DNA from: Actinomadura meyerae
Lineage (GTDB): Bacteria > Actinomycetota > Actinomycetes > Streptosporangiales > Streptosporangiaceae
Length of the DNA: 64,000 nt
Reading direction: 5' to 3'
Assembly: GCF_900188445.1 (NCBI RefSeq)
Contig: NZ_FZOR01000001.1
Span: forward strand, 186,001 to 250,000
Part shown: positions 34,984 through 43,012 of the stretch, piece by piece
How positions within the stretch are numbered: position 1 is the first letter of the stretch
Layout of the letters: the number at the start of each line of letters is the position of its first letter
Program-made: the position numbers and the translations under genes
The notes under the pieces: generated by a model
The model's input: the letters and a program-made list of their open reading frames with translations, nothing else
Database searches by the model: none
What the model was told of the DNA's origin: nothing

Positions 34984-36102
34984 GTGTTCGGTGTCGTCCG
35001 GCCGTGCAGGCATGTCCTGTGCGGATCGCTGTTCAAGGACTGGATGGCCCACCTGTGCGGGCTGTGCCTGACGCTGCGCGCCGAGCACGGCCAGGCCGCG
35101 CGGCTCGCCACCAACTACGACGGGCTGCTGGTGTCGGTGCTGGTCGAGGCGCAGGCGCCGGAGCTGTCGCCGCGCCGCAAGGCCGGGCCGTGCGCGCTGC
35201 GCGGGATGCGGACCGCGGAGGTCGTCACCGCGCGGGCGCGGGGCGCCCGGCTGGCGGCCGCGGCGTCGCTGCTGCTCGCGGCCGGCAAGGCCCGCGACCA
35301 CGTCGCGGACGGCGACGGGCCGTACGCGCGCCGCGCGGTCGCCGCCGCGGCGGGCCGGGTGGCGGGCCGCTGGGACGCGGCCGGCGGCCGGACGGGCGCC
35401 GCGGTCGGCTTCGACCCGGCGGTGCTGCGCGACGCCGTCGCCCGCCAGCCCGCCCTGGAGGCGGCCCCCGGGCTCGGGCTGCTCGACCTGACCGAGCCGA
35501 CGGAGACCGCCGTCGCGGCCGTGTTCGCGCACACCGCCGTCCTCGCGGGCAGGGAGGGCAACGCCGAGGCCCTCGCCGAGGCCGGCCGCTTCTTCGGCCG
35601 CCTCGCGCACCTGCTGGACGCCGTCGAGGACCTCGCGGACGACCGGGCCGCGGGCGCCTACAACCCGCTCCTCGCCACCGGCACCTCCCTGGACGAGGCC
35701 CGCGCGCAGGCCGACGGCGCGCTGCACGGGCTCCGCCTCGCCCTCGCCGACCTGGAGCTGGAGCGGCCCCGGCTCGTCCGGGCGCTGCTGGACCGCGAGG
35801 TCGCCCGCTCGGTCGACCGGGCCTTCGCCGCCCCGGAGGACCAGGCGAAGCACGGCCCCCGGCCGCCGCGCCCCGGCTGGCCGATCCCCTGCTTCACCGG
35901 GGCGGCCGTGTGCGTGACCTGCGGCGTCTTCCAGCCTGAGTGGAGCGACCACCACGGCGAGTCCTGCGGGGACCGCTGCTGGTGCACCCGGCACTGCGAC
36001 GACGGCTGCGGCGACTGCTGCCAGTGCTGCGATTGCGGCTGCGACTGCTGCGACTGCGACTGCGACTGCGATTGCGACTGCTGCTGCTGCGACTGCGGCT
36101 GA
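34984..36102 (+). CDS. DUF5685-like protein with extreme Cys/Asp-rich tail
   Basis: A 372-residue protein. The first 320 residues include the N-terminal pattern MFGVVRPC...LCGSLFKDW followed by CGLC, and are otherwise helical and Ala-rich, as in the DUF5685 family of actinobacteria. The end is remarkable: after CVTCGVF the last 46 residues hold 22 cysteines in CDC, CCDC and DCDC runs ending CDCG, with only Asp, Gly, His and a few others between. Such a tail should bind several metal ions, perhaps copper or zinc, or carry disulfides. GTG 34984 follows GGGGGAG; a CATAAT box at 34945-34950 may be the -10. The copper gene copC lies 104 bases downstream. Confidence 0.75.
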   Translation: MFGVVRPCRHVLCGSLFKDWMAHLCGLCLTLRAEHGQAARLATNYDGLLVSVLVEAQAPELSPRRKAGPCALRGMRTAEVVTARARGARLAAAASLLLAAGKARDHVADGDGPYARRAVAAAAGRVAGRWDAAGGRTGAAVGFDPAVLRDAVARQPALEAAPGLGLLDLTEPTETAVAAVFAHTAVLAGREGNAEALAEAGRFFGRLAHLLDAVEDLADDRAAGAYNPLLATGTSLDEARAQADGALHGLRLALADLELERPRLVRALLDREVARSVDRAFAAPEDQAKHGPRPPRPGWPIPCFTGAAVCVTCGVFQPEWSDHHGESCGDRCWCTRHCDDGCGDCCQCCDCGCDCCDCDCDCDCDCCCCDCG

Positions 36103-36206
36103 TCCTTCTTCGCCGTCCGAGCCACCGCGCGACCCGGAACGTGCCATCCTGGCGGGCTCAGTAGGGTAGATGAAGCCCTTCGACTCACTAGAGAACCCGG
36201 CCCTCC

Positions 36207-36830
36207 ATGAACATCCGCACGCCCCACCGGGCCGCGCGGCGCCTCGGCGCCGTCGCCGCCCTCGTCCTCGCCCTCGGCGCCGCGACCGCGGCCCCCGCGC
36301 TGGCGCACACCCGCCTGGTGAGCAGCACGCCCGCCAAGGGCCAGTCCGCGCAGTCGGTCACCGAGGTCAAGCTCGTCTTCAGCGACGAGATCCGCACGGC
36401 GCAGGTGATCGTCAAGGACGGCGCGGACAAGACCTACCAGTCGGGTCCGGCCGAGCGCTCCGGGACGACGGTGACGCAGAAGCTGGCGGGGCCGCTGCCC
36501 GCCGGGTCCTACACGGTGGCCTACCGGGTCGTCGGCGAGGACGGGCACCCGATCGAGGGCGACGACGTGGCGTTCACCGCCGGGGGCGGCGAGGCCGCGG
36601 CGCCCGCGCCGTCCGCCGGCGGGGTCGGCGCCGAGCAGCAGACGGGCGACGCGGCCACCACCGACGAGCAGCCGCTCAAGCTCGACCAGGACCAGGCCGC
36701 CGAGGAGGACTCCGGCTCCGGGACGGTCCTGTGGGTGCTGATCGTCGCCGGCCTCATGATCGGCATCGGCGCCGGGATGGGCATCGTGTACCGCGCCAAG
36801 CGCAAGCACGAGGCGGCGACAGGGAAGTGA
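36207..36830 (+). CDS. copC: CopC-family copper-binding protein
   Basis: A 207-residue exported protein. The signal peptide ends at LA, so the mature chain begins with His34 (HTRLVSSTPA), the copper-ligand position of CopC. DGHPIEG supplies the second His. A linker of about 45 Ala/Pro/Asp-rich residues leads to a C-terminal transmembrane anchor and a basic tail, typical of actinomycete members. It lies six bases before the CopD-CtaG gene and probably delivers or removes copper for it. Confidence 0.9.
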   Translation: MNIRTPHRAARRLGAVAALVLALGAATAAPALAHTRLVSSTPAKGQSAQSVTEVKLVFSDEIRTAQVIVKDGADKTYQSGPAERSGTTVTQKLAGPLPAGSYTVAYRVVGEDGHPIEGDDVAFTAGGGEAAAPAPSAGGVGAEQQTGDAATTDEQPLKLDQDQAAEEDSGSGTVLWVLIVAGLMIGIGAGMGIVYRAKRKHEAATGK

Positions 36831-36836
36831 CCGGCG

Positions 36837-38870
36837 GTGAATAGGGGCAGCCTGGCCGTCGCGCGGGTCGGCGCGGCCGCGGCGGCGGCCGCCGCCGCGG
36901 CCCTGGTCGCGGGCCTCGTCCTCGGCGGCTCGGTGACCGAGAAGGTCATTCCCGGCCTGGGCGACGCCGGCGCCCTCACCCGGTGGGGGCTGCCGGTGTC
37001 GCGGGCCGCGATGGACCTGCTGTCCGCGCTGACGGTCGGCGCGGTGCTGGCCGCCGCCGCGTTCCTGCCGGCCGAGGGCGGGCGCGGCGCCCTCCGGCTG
37101 TCCGCGGACGCGGCCGGCTACCTGCGCGCCGCGTCCTGGATCGCCGCGGGCTGGGCCGCCGCCGCGGCGGCCACCCTGGTGTTCACCGTCTCCGACGTGC
37201 TCGGCCAGCCGGTCGGGGAGGTCCTCACCGGCAGCGAGCTGAGCAGCTACGTCGGCTCGCTGCCGCAGGGCACCGCGCTGATGATCGTGGTGCTGCTGGC
37301 GGTGGTGGTGGCGCTGCTGGCGCGCACCACCACCACGCCCGCGGCCGCCTTCGGGCTGCTCGCCATGGCCGGGATCGCGCTGCTGCCCGCGCCGCTGACC
37401 GGGCACTCGGCCTCGGCCGCCAACCACTCCGTCGCGACGACCGGCGTCGCGCTGCACGTCGCCGCGGTCGCACCGTGGGTCGGCGGCCTCGCGATCGTCG
37501 GCGCGCACGCGCTGCTGCGCCGCGACCGGCTGCCGGTCATGGCCGAGCGGTTCAGCCGGATGGCGCTGTGGTGCTACGTCACGGTCGGGGCCAGCGGCCT
37601 GGTCAACGTGATCGCCCGGCTGCCCGACCCGGCCGAGCTGGTGACGACGAACTACGGCCGGCTCGCCCTCGGGAAGATCGTCGCGTTCGGGGTGCTCGGC
37701 TGGTTCGGCTGGTGGCACCGGGAGCGGACGCTGCCCGCGCTCGCCGCGGGCAGGCCGGGGGCGTTCGCCCGGTTCGGCTCCGTGGAGGCGGCGGTCATGG
37801 CCGCCACGATGGGCCTCGCGGTCGCGCTGGCGCGCACCGCGCCGCCCGCGCCGGCGGAGCCGGAGTCGGCGGTCAAGTCGCTGCTCGGCTACGACATGCC
37901 GCCGGAGGTCACCCCCGTGCGGCTGCTGACGCTGTGGCAGCTCGACCTGTTCTTCGCCGTCCTCGCGGCCGTCCTCGGCGGGCTGTACCTGGCCGCCGTC
38001 GTCCGGCTGCGGCGGCGCGGCGACTCCTGGCCGATGGGGCGCACCGCCGCCTGGTTCCTCGGCCTGGTCACCATCATCGCCGTCACCCAGAGCGGCGTCG
38101 CCAAGTACGCGCCGATCCTGTTCAGCGTGCACATGGCGCAGCACATGGTGCTGAACATGCTGGTGCCGATCTTCCTGGTCGTCGGCGCGCCGGTGACGCT
38201 GGCGCTACGCGCCCTCAAGCCCGCCAAGATCCGCGGCGACCGCGGCCCCCGCGAGTGGCTGACCGCGCTGCTGCACAGCCGCTACCTCGCGGTGATCGCG
38301 CATCCCGCGGTGGCGACGCTGATCTTCGTGGTGAGCACGTTCGCGCTGTACTTCACGCCGCTGTTCGAGGCGGCGATGCGCAACCACCTCGGCCACATCG
38401 CGATGACGGTGCACTTCCTGGCGGCCGGGTCGCTGTTCTTCTGGGTGCTGCTCGGCGTCGACCCGGCGCCGAAGAAGCTGCCCTACCCGGCGCGGCTGAT
38501 CCTGCTGTTCGTCACGATGCCGTTCCACGCGTTCTTCGGCATCGCGCTGATGAACATGAGCCAGGCGCTGGCGCGCGGCTGGTACGGGGCGGTCGCCCCG
38601 CCGTGGGGCACCACGGTCCTGCACGACCAGCACACCGGCGGCGCGATCGCGTGGGCGTTCGGGGAGATCCCGACGTTCATCGTCCTGATCGTGATGGCGT
38701 TCCAGTGGTACGCCGACGACCAGCGGCAGGCCCGCCGCATGGACCGCAAGGCCGACCGGGCCGCGGCGCCGGGCGGCCGCGCCGAGGACGACGAGCTCGC
38801 CGCCTACAACGCGCGGCTCGCCAAGCTGGCCGAGCGCGACCGGGCCGCCGGGGGGCGGGGCACGACCTGA
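36837..38870 (+). CDS. CopD/CtaG fusion membrane protein
   Basis: A 677-residue polytopic protein. The first half (to about 330) is CopD-like with helices and His motifs (LTGHSASAANHS, LHVAAVAPWVGGLA). The second half is a CtaG/caa3-oxidase-assembly-like domain (SVHMAQHMVLNMLVP, TVHFLAAGSLFFWVLLG, MPFHAFFGIAL). It probably moves copper across the membrane and into cytochrome oxidase assembly. GTG 36837 starts just after copC. The cytoplasmic C-terminus is charged. Fused CopD-CtaG genes are usual in actinobacteria. Confidence 0.9.
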   Translation: MNRGSLAVARVGAAAAAAAAAALVAGLVLGGSVTEKVIPGLGDAGALTRWGLPVSRAAMDLLSALTVGAVLAAAAFLPAEGGRGALRLSADAAGYLRAASWIAAGWAAAAAATLVFTVSDVLGQPVGEVLTGSELSSYVGSLPQGTALMIVVLLAVVVALLARTTTTPAAAFGLLAMAGIALLPAPLTGHSASAANHSVATTGVALHVAAVAPWVGGLAIVGAHALLRRDRLPVMAERFSRMALWCYVTVGASGLVNVIARLPDPAELVTTNYGRLALGKIVAFGVLGWFGWWHRERTLPALAAGRPGAFARFGSVEAAVMAATMGLAVALARTAPPAPAEPESAVKSLLGYDMPPEVTPVRLLTLWQLDLFFAVLAAVLGGLYLAAVVRLRRRGDSWPMGRTAAWFLGLVTIIAVTQSGVAKYAPILFSVHMAQHMVLNMLVPIFLVVGAPVTLALRALKPAKIRGDRGPREWLTALLHSRYLAVIAHPAVATLIFVVSTFALYFTPLFEAAMRNHLGHIAMTVHFLAAGSLFFWVLLGVDPAPKKLPYPARLILLFVTMPFHAFFGIALMNMSQALARGWYGAVAPPWGTTVLHDQHTGGAIAWAFGEIPTFIVLIVMAFQWYADDQRQARRMDRKADRAAAPGGRAEDDELAAYNARLAKLAERDRAAGGRGTT

Positions 38871-38931
38871 GCACGAGCGCGGGCCCGCGCCTCTCCCTCC
38901 CGCGGGGGAGGGCCCGCGGCGTCCCGTCTGC

Positions 38932-38937
38932 CAGGAT
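38932..38937 (+). promoter_or_regulatory. -10-like CAGGAT of a leaderless start
   Basis: It ends six bases before the ATG at 38944, which has no ribosome site. Confidence 0.35.
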
Positions 38938-38943
38938 CGAGGC

Positions 38944-40179
38944 ATGCTCCGCGTGCTCCGGCCGCTGATCGAGCGGACGACCTGGCAGCGCTGGTCCCAC
39001 CTGGTGGTGGGCGGCGCGCTGCTGATGCCGTACTGGTTCCTGGCGATGAGCCTCACGCCGCTGCTGCCGGTCGGCGACACCGCCGTGATGCTCGTGCTCA
39101 TGCTGGCGGTGATGCCGGCGGCGGCGACGTTCGTCACCGGGCTCGTGCCGACGGTGCGGCTGCTGGAGGGCTCGCTCGCCCGGGAGTTGCTCAAGGGCCC
39201 GGCCGCCGCGCTCGTCCCCGGGCCGGCGGCCTCGTGGGAGAGCCGGGTGCGGGCCGCGGCCTGGTTCACCCTGCACCTGTTCGCGGGCGTGGTGGTCAGC
39301 GGGCTCAGCCTCGCGGTGCCGCCGTTCGCGATCGTGCTGGTGCTCGCGCCGATGGTGTCCTGGGACACCCGGCTCATGGAGGCGTGGGGGTGGGCCGGTA
39401 CGTGGAACCAGTGGTCCGCGCCGCCGCTCGGCGCGGCCGTGCTGGCCGCGCTGCTCGCGCTGATCGTCGCGTCCGGGGCGCTGCTGTCCCGGCTGGCACC
39501 GCGGTTCCTCGGCCCGTCCGCCGCCGAGCGGCTCGCCGGCATGGAGGCCAGGGCGGTCAAGCTGGCCGAGCGCAACCGGCTGGCCCGGGAGCTGCACGAC
39601 TCGGTCGGGCACGCGCTGAGCGTGGTGACCCTGCAGGCGGCCGCGGCCGGGCGGGTCCTCGACAGCGACCCCGCGTTCGCGAGGGAGGCGCTCGGCGCGA
39701 TCGAGGAGTCGGCCCGCGCCGCGCTGGAGGACCTCGACCACGTGCTCGGGCTGCTCCGCGAGGACCCGTCCCGCCCGGCCGCGCCGCAGGCCACGCTGAA
39801 GGACCTCGGCCGGCTGCTGGAGCAGACCCGGATCGCGGGGGTGGAGCTCGACGCCGCGGTGGACCCGGCGGTCGAGCACGTCCCGGCGGCGGTGTCGCGG
39901 GAGGCGTACCGGATCGTCCAGGAGGGGCTGACGAACGCGCTGCGGCACGCGGGGAAGGTCCCGGTGCGGCTGCGGCTCGGCATCGCCGGGGAGCGGCTGG
40001 ACGTGGAGATGAGCAATCCGCTCGGGGCGGCCGGGAGCGACGGCGCCCGCCCCGGCGGCGGCCGGGGCCTCGCCGGGGTGCGCGAGCGCGTCACCGTGCT
40101 GCGCGGCGACATGGCCGCGGGGGCGGACGGGGACGCGTGGCGCTTCCGGGTCTCGCTGCCGCTAAGGTCCGCGACATGA
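38944..40179 (+). CDS. two-component sensor histidine kinase, NarL/HisKA_3 type
   Basis: A 411-residue sensor. Four or five membrane helices occupy the first 200 residues with no large extracytoplasmic domain, so the stimulus may be within the membrane. The phospho-acceptor is His218 in ELHDSVGHAL, and the ATPase has an N-box-like SREAYRIVQEGLTNALRHA and a GRGLAGVRERV G-box. Its last bases overlap the response-regulator start (ATGA at 40176-40179), so the two form a pair. Confidence 0.88.
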   Translation: MLRVLRPLIERTTWQRWSHLVVGGALLMPYWFLAMSLTPLLPVGDTAVMLVLMLAVMPAAATFVTGLVPTVRLLEGSLARELLKGPAAALVPGPAASWESRVRAAAWFTLHLFAGVVVSGLSLAVPPFAIVLVLAPMVSWDTRLMEAWGWAGTWNQWSAPPLGAAVLAALLALIVASGALLSRLAPRFLGPSAAERLAGMEARAVKLAERNRLARELHDSVGHALSVVTLQAAAAGRVLDSDPAFAREALGAIEESARAALEDLDHVLGLLREDPSRPAAPQATLKDLGRLLEQTRIAGVELDAAVDPAVEHVPAAVSREAYRIVQEGLTNALRHAGKVPVRLRLGIAGERLDVEMSNPLGAAGSDGARPGGGRGLAGVRERVTVLRGDMAAGADGDAWRFRVSLPLRSAT

Positions 40180-40829
40180 CGGTCAAGGTGCTGCTGGTCG
40201 ACGACGAGCGGCTGATCCGGGCGGGCCTCGCCGCCATCATCGGCGCCGAGGACGACCTCGCCGTGGTCGGCGAGGCGGCCGACGGCGCCGAGGTGCCGGA
40301 CGCGGTGCGGCGGCTGCGTCCCGACGTGGTGCTGATGGACGTGCGGATGCCGCGCCTCGACGGCATCCAGGCGACCCGCCACCTGCTGGAGACGGTGCCG
40401 GAGCCGCCGCGGATCATCGTGGTCACCACGTTCGAGAACGACGAGTACGTCTACGACGCGCTGAAGGCGGGCGCGCACGGCTTCCTGCTCAAGCGGACCC
40501 GGCCGGAGGAGATCCTGCAGGCGGTCCGGATGGTCGCGCACGGCGACAGCCTGCTGTTCCCGGCGGCGATCCGGGAGCTGGCGGCGCACCACGGCCCGTC
40601 CGGCGGCGGGGGCGGGGCCGACTGGCACGACCGGCTCACCGAGCGGGAGGGGGACGTGCTGCGGCTGATGGCCAAGGGCCGCTCGAACGCCGAGATCGCC
40701 GCGGAGCTGTTCGTCAGCCCGCAGACGGTGAAGACGCACGTCGGCAACGTCCTCGCCAAGCTGCAGGCCCGCGACCGCACCCAGGCGGTGATCCTCGCCT
40801 ACGAGACGTCCTTCATCACGCCCGGCTGA
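40176..40829 (+). CDS. NarL/LuxR-family response regulator
   Basis: A 217-residue regulator. The receiver has the acidic pair Asp9/Asp10 and phospho-acceptor Asp55 in VLMDVRMP. The C-terminal LuxR helix-turn-helix includes LTEREGDVLRLMAKGRSNAEI and VKTHVGNVLAKL. It overlaps the kinase gene by four bases. Target genes are unknown; no transporter is adjacent. Confidence 0.9.
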   Translation: MTVKVLLVDDERLIRAGLAAIIGAEDDLAVVGEAADGAEVPDAVRRLRPDVVLMDVRMPRLDGIQATRHLLETVPEPPRIIVVTTFENDEYVYDALKAGAHGFLLKRTRPEEILQAVRMVAHGDSLLFPAAIRELAAHHGPSGGGGGADWHDRLTEREGDVLRLMAKGRSNAEIAAELFVSPQTVKTHVGNVLAKLQARDRTQAVILAYETSFITPG

Positions 40830-40858
40830 TCCGGCTGATCCGGCGGGGCGGCGGCTGG

Positions 40859-40864
40859 CAGAGT
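40859..40864 (+). promoter_or_regulatory. -10-like CAGAGT of a leaderless start
   Basis: It ends six bases before the ATG at 40871, and no ribosome site is seen. Confidence 0.35.
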
Positions 40865-40870
40865 GATCGC

Positions 40871-41806
40871 ATGAGGGACTTCCGGTTCGGGTTCAACTTC
40901 TTCGACATCCCCTCCCGCGACGAGTTCGCCGAGCGGTGCCGGCGCGGCGAGCGGTACGGCTACGACACCGCGCTGGTGCCCGACCACCTCGGGTCGCCGG
41001 CGCCCTTCCCCACGATGGTCGCCGCCGCGGCGGCGACGGAGCGGCTGCGGGTCGGCACGCTCGTGCTGAACGCCGGGTTCTGGAACCCGCACCTGCTCGC
41101 CCGCGAGGTCGCCACCGCCGACCGGCTCACCGGCGGGCGGGTGGAGCTCGGCCTCGGCGCCGGGCACATGAAGTGGGAGTTCGACGCGGCGGGCATCCCC
41201 TGGGAGGGGTTCGGCGCCCGCACGGAGCGGATGGTGCGCACGATCGAGGAACTGGGCGCGCTGTTCGGCGGGGACGGCTACGAGCGGCACCGGCCGGTCG
41301 CCGAGTACTTCGGGCTGGCCGAGCTGGCGCCGGTGCAGCGCGCCGGGTTCGGCGGGTCGGGGCCGCCGCTGCTCGTCGGCGGCACGGGCGACACGGTGCT
41401 GCGGGCGGCGGCGCGGTACGCCGACATCGTCGGGATCGCGGGCGCCTACCAGGTGCCGGGGGAGCCGCCGGGGACGTTCCGGCTGGGCACGGCGGCGGAG
41501 GCGGAGGAGCGGATCCGGTTCGTCCGCGAGCACGCGGGCGACCGGGCGGACGCCATCGAGTGGAACGTGCTCGTCCAGCACGTGGAGGTGACCTCCGACC
41601 GGCGCGCGGAGGCCGAGCGGATCCGCGCCGAGCGCATGCCGTACATGACCGCCGAGGAGATCCTGGACACGCCGTTCCTCCTGCTCGGGACGCACGAGCA
41701 GCTCGCGGAGCAGATCAGGGAGCGGCGCGAGCGGTTCGGCTTCTCCTACACCACGGTGCACGCGCCGTTCCTGGACGCCTTCGGCCCGGTGATCGAGCGG
41801 GTCTAG
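40871..41806 (+). CDS. LLM-class F420-dependent oxidoreductase
   Basis: A 311-residue TIM-barrel enzyme of the luciferase-like monooxygenase superfamily. The N-terminal FGFNFFDIPSRDEFAERC and RVGTLVLNAGFWNPHLLAREVATADRLTGGR are typical of F420-using members. The F420:NADP oxidoreductase gene at 52049 shows the cofactor is available in this organism. The substrate is not predictable. It is expressed from its own promoter 41 bases after the response regulator. Confidence 0.85.
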   Translation: MRDFRFGFNFFDIPSRDEFAERCRRGERYGYDTALVPDHLGSPAPFPTMVAAAAATERLRVGTLVLNAGFWNPHLLAREVATADRLTGGRVELGLGAGHMKWEFDAAGIPWEGFGARTERMVRTIEELGALFGGDGYERHRPVAEYFGLAELAPVQRAGFGGSGPPLLVGGTGDTVLRAAARYADIVGIAGAYQVPGEPPGTFRLGTAAEAEERIRFVREHAGDRADAIEWNVLVQHVEVTSDRRAEAERIRAERMPYMTAEEILDTPFLLLGTHEQLAEQIRERRERFGFSYTTVHAPFLDAFGPVIERV

Positions 41807-41849
41807 GCGGTCGCATCGGCCGCCCCTTACACCTGGTTTACCTGCTGGT

Positions 41850-41883
41850 AGCTAGAAAAGAGACAGGAGCTAGAAAAGCGACA
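41850..41883 (+). promoter_or_regulatory. two 16-base direct repeats upstream of the baeRF-type gene
   Basis: AGCTAGAAAAGAGACA (41850-41865) and AGCTAGAAAAGCGACA (41868-41883) differ at one base and are 18 bases apart. They are AT-rich in a GC-rich background and end 31 bases before the ATG at 41915. A tandem activator or repressor site is likely. Confidence 0.6.
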
Positions 41884-41914
41884 TAAGCGAACAAGGCCGA
41901 CTGATCGGGGGATC

Positions 41915-43012
41915 ATGGACGCCGTTACCCTGTCCGAGCTGCGCAAGCCGCGGGCCTACCCGGCGGTGTCGGTGCTGATGCCGACGCACCGCTCCGTCCC
42001 GGACAACCGCCAGGACCCGATCCGGCTGCGCAACCTGCTGGCCGAGGTCCGGCGGCGGCTGCACGACGACGCCCGGGTCACGCCCGAGACCGCCGACCAC
42101 GTCCTCCGGGGGCTGGAGCGCGCCGCGGACGAGATCGACCTGCGGCACGCCTCCGACGGGCTCGTGCTGTTCGCCGCGCCCGGCGGGGAGCACCACTCCT
42201 ACGCGATCGGCCAGCATGTGGACGAGCGGGTCGTCGTCGACACCGGGTTCGCCACCCGCGACCTCGTCGCGGCCTGCACCCGCACCCCGAGCTACTGGCT
42301 GCTGTCGCTGTCGGACCACCGGACCCGGCTGTGGGACGGCCGGGGCGAGGAGCTGACCGAGCGTACCGGCGGCGGCTTCCCGGTCGAGCCGGAGCCGATC
42401 GACGAGGCCGGCTCCGGGCGGCTGGCCCGGCGCGCCGCGCAGGGCGGGGACGGCGAGCGGCAGCGCCGCGCCATGCGGGACGTGGTGGCCGCCCTGGACC
42501 GCGTCCTCGCCCGCGACCGCCGCCCGCTGATCGTCGCCGGCGTCACCCGCCACCAGGCGTTCTTCGACGAGGTGGCCGGGCCGCACATCACGGTGGCGGG
42601 CCGCGTGGACGGCAGCTTCGAGGGCGCCTCGCCGAGCGCGCTCGCCGAGGCGGCCCGCCCGGCGCTCGCCGCCTACGAGGACCTCCGCGAGGTCGGCGTG
42701 CTGGCGGAGCTGGAGGCCGCGCGCAGCATCCAGCGCTACGCGGGCGGGCTGTGCGAGGTCACCCCGCTCGCCGAGGAGGGCCGCGGCGAGCACCTCGTCG
42801 TCGAGCGCGGCTACTACGCGCCCGCGGTGAAGGCCCGCGGCGAGCTCGTCCCGGTGGACGGCATGCCGGGCGTTCTCAAGGGGGCCGACGTCGTCGACGA
42901 CGCCGTGGACGACGTCATCGAGACGGTGCTGGAGTACGGCGGCGAGGTGACGTTCGTCTCGGACGGCTTCCTCGTCGACCACGGGCGCATCGCCCTGGTG
43001 ACCCGCTACTGA
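41915..43012 (+). CDS. baeRF-type (bacterial archaeo-eukaryotic release factor-like) protein
   Basis: A 365-residue protein. The N-terminal third (VSVLMPTHRSVPDNRQDPIRLRNLL) and the central RNase-H-like region with RRPLIVAGVTRHQAFFDEV, plus an L7Ae-like end (TVLEYGGEVTFVSDG), follow the layout of bacterial homologues of eRF1 (baeRF family 3). These are thought to act on stalled or hibernating ribosomes, but biochemical evidence is slight. The canonical GGQ is not seen in the expected form. It has its own promoter with paired repeats and overlaps the convergent glycosyltransferase gene by seven bases. Confidence 0.65.
   Translation: MDAVTLSELRKPRAYPAVSVLMPTHRSVPDNRQDPIRLRNLLAEVRRRLHDDARVTPETADHVLRGLERAADEIDLRHASDGLVLFAAPGGEHHSYAIGQHVDERVVVDTGFATRDLVAACTRTPSYWLLSLSDHRTRLWDGRGEELTERTGGGFPVEPEPIDEAGSGRLARRAAQGGDGERQRRAMRDVVAALDRVLARDRRPLIVAGVTRHQAFFDEVAGPHITVAGRVDGSFEGASPSALAEAARPALAAYEDLREVGVLAELEAARSIQRYAGGLCEVTPLAEEGRGEHLVVERGYYAPAVKARGELVPVDGMPGVLKGADVVDDAVDDVIETVLEYGGEVTFVSDGFLVDHGRIALVTRY

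Noticed and set aside
31789..36147. 1452-residue open frame on the minus strand
   Set aside because: High G+C keeps antisense and alternative frames open. It crosses the regulator and DUF5685-like genes in antisense, reads as Arg/Ala/Gly-rich low complexity and has no domain.
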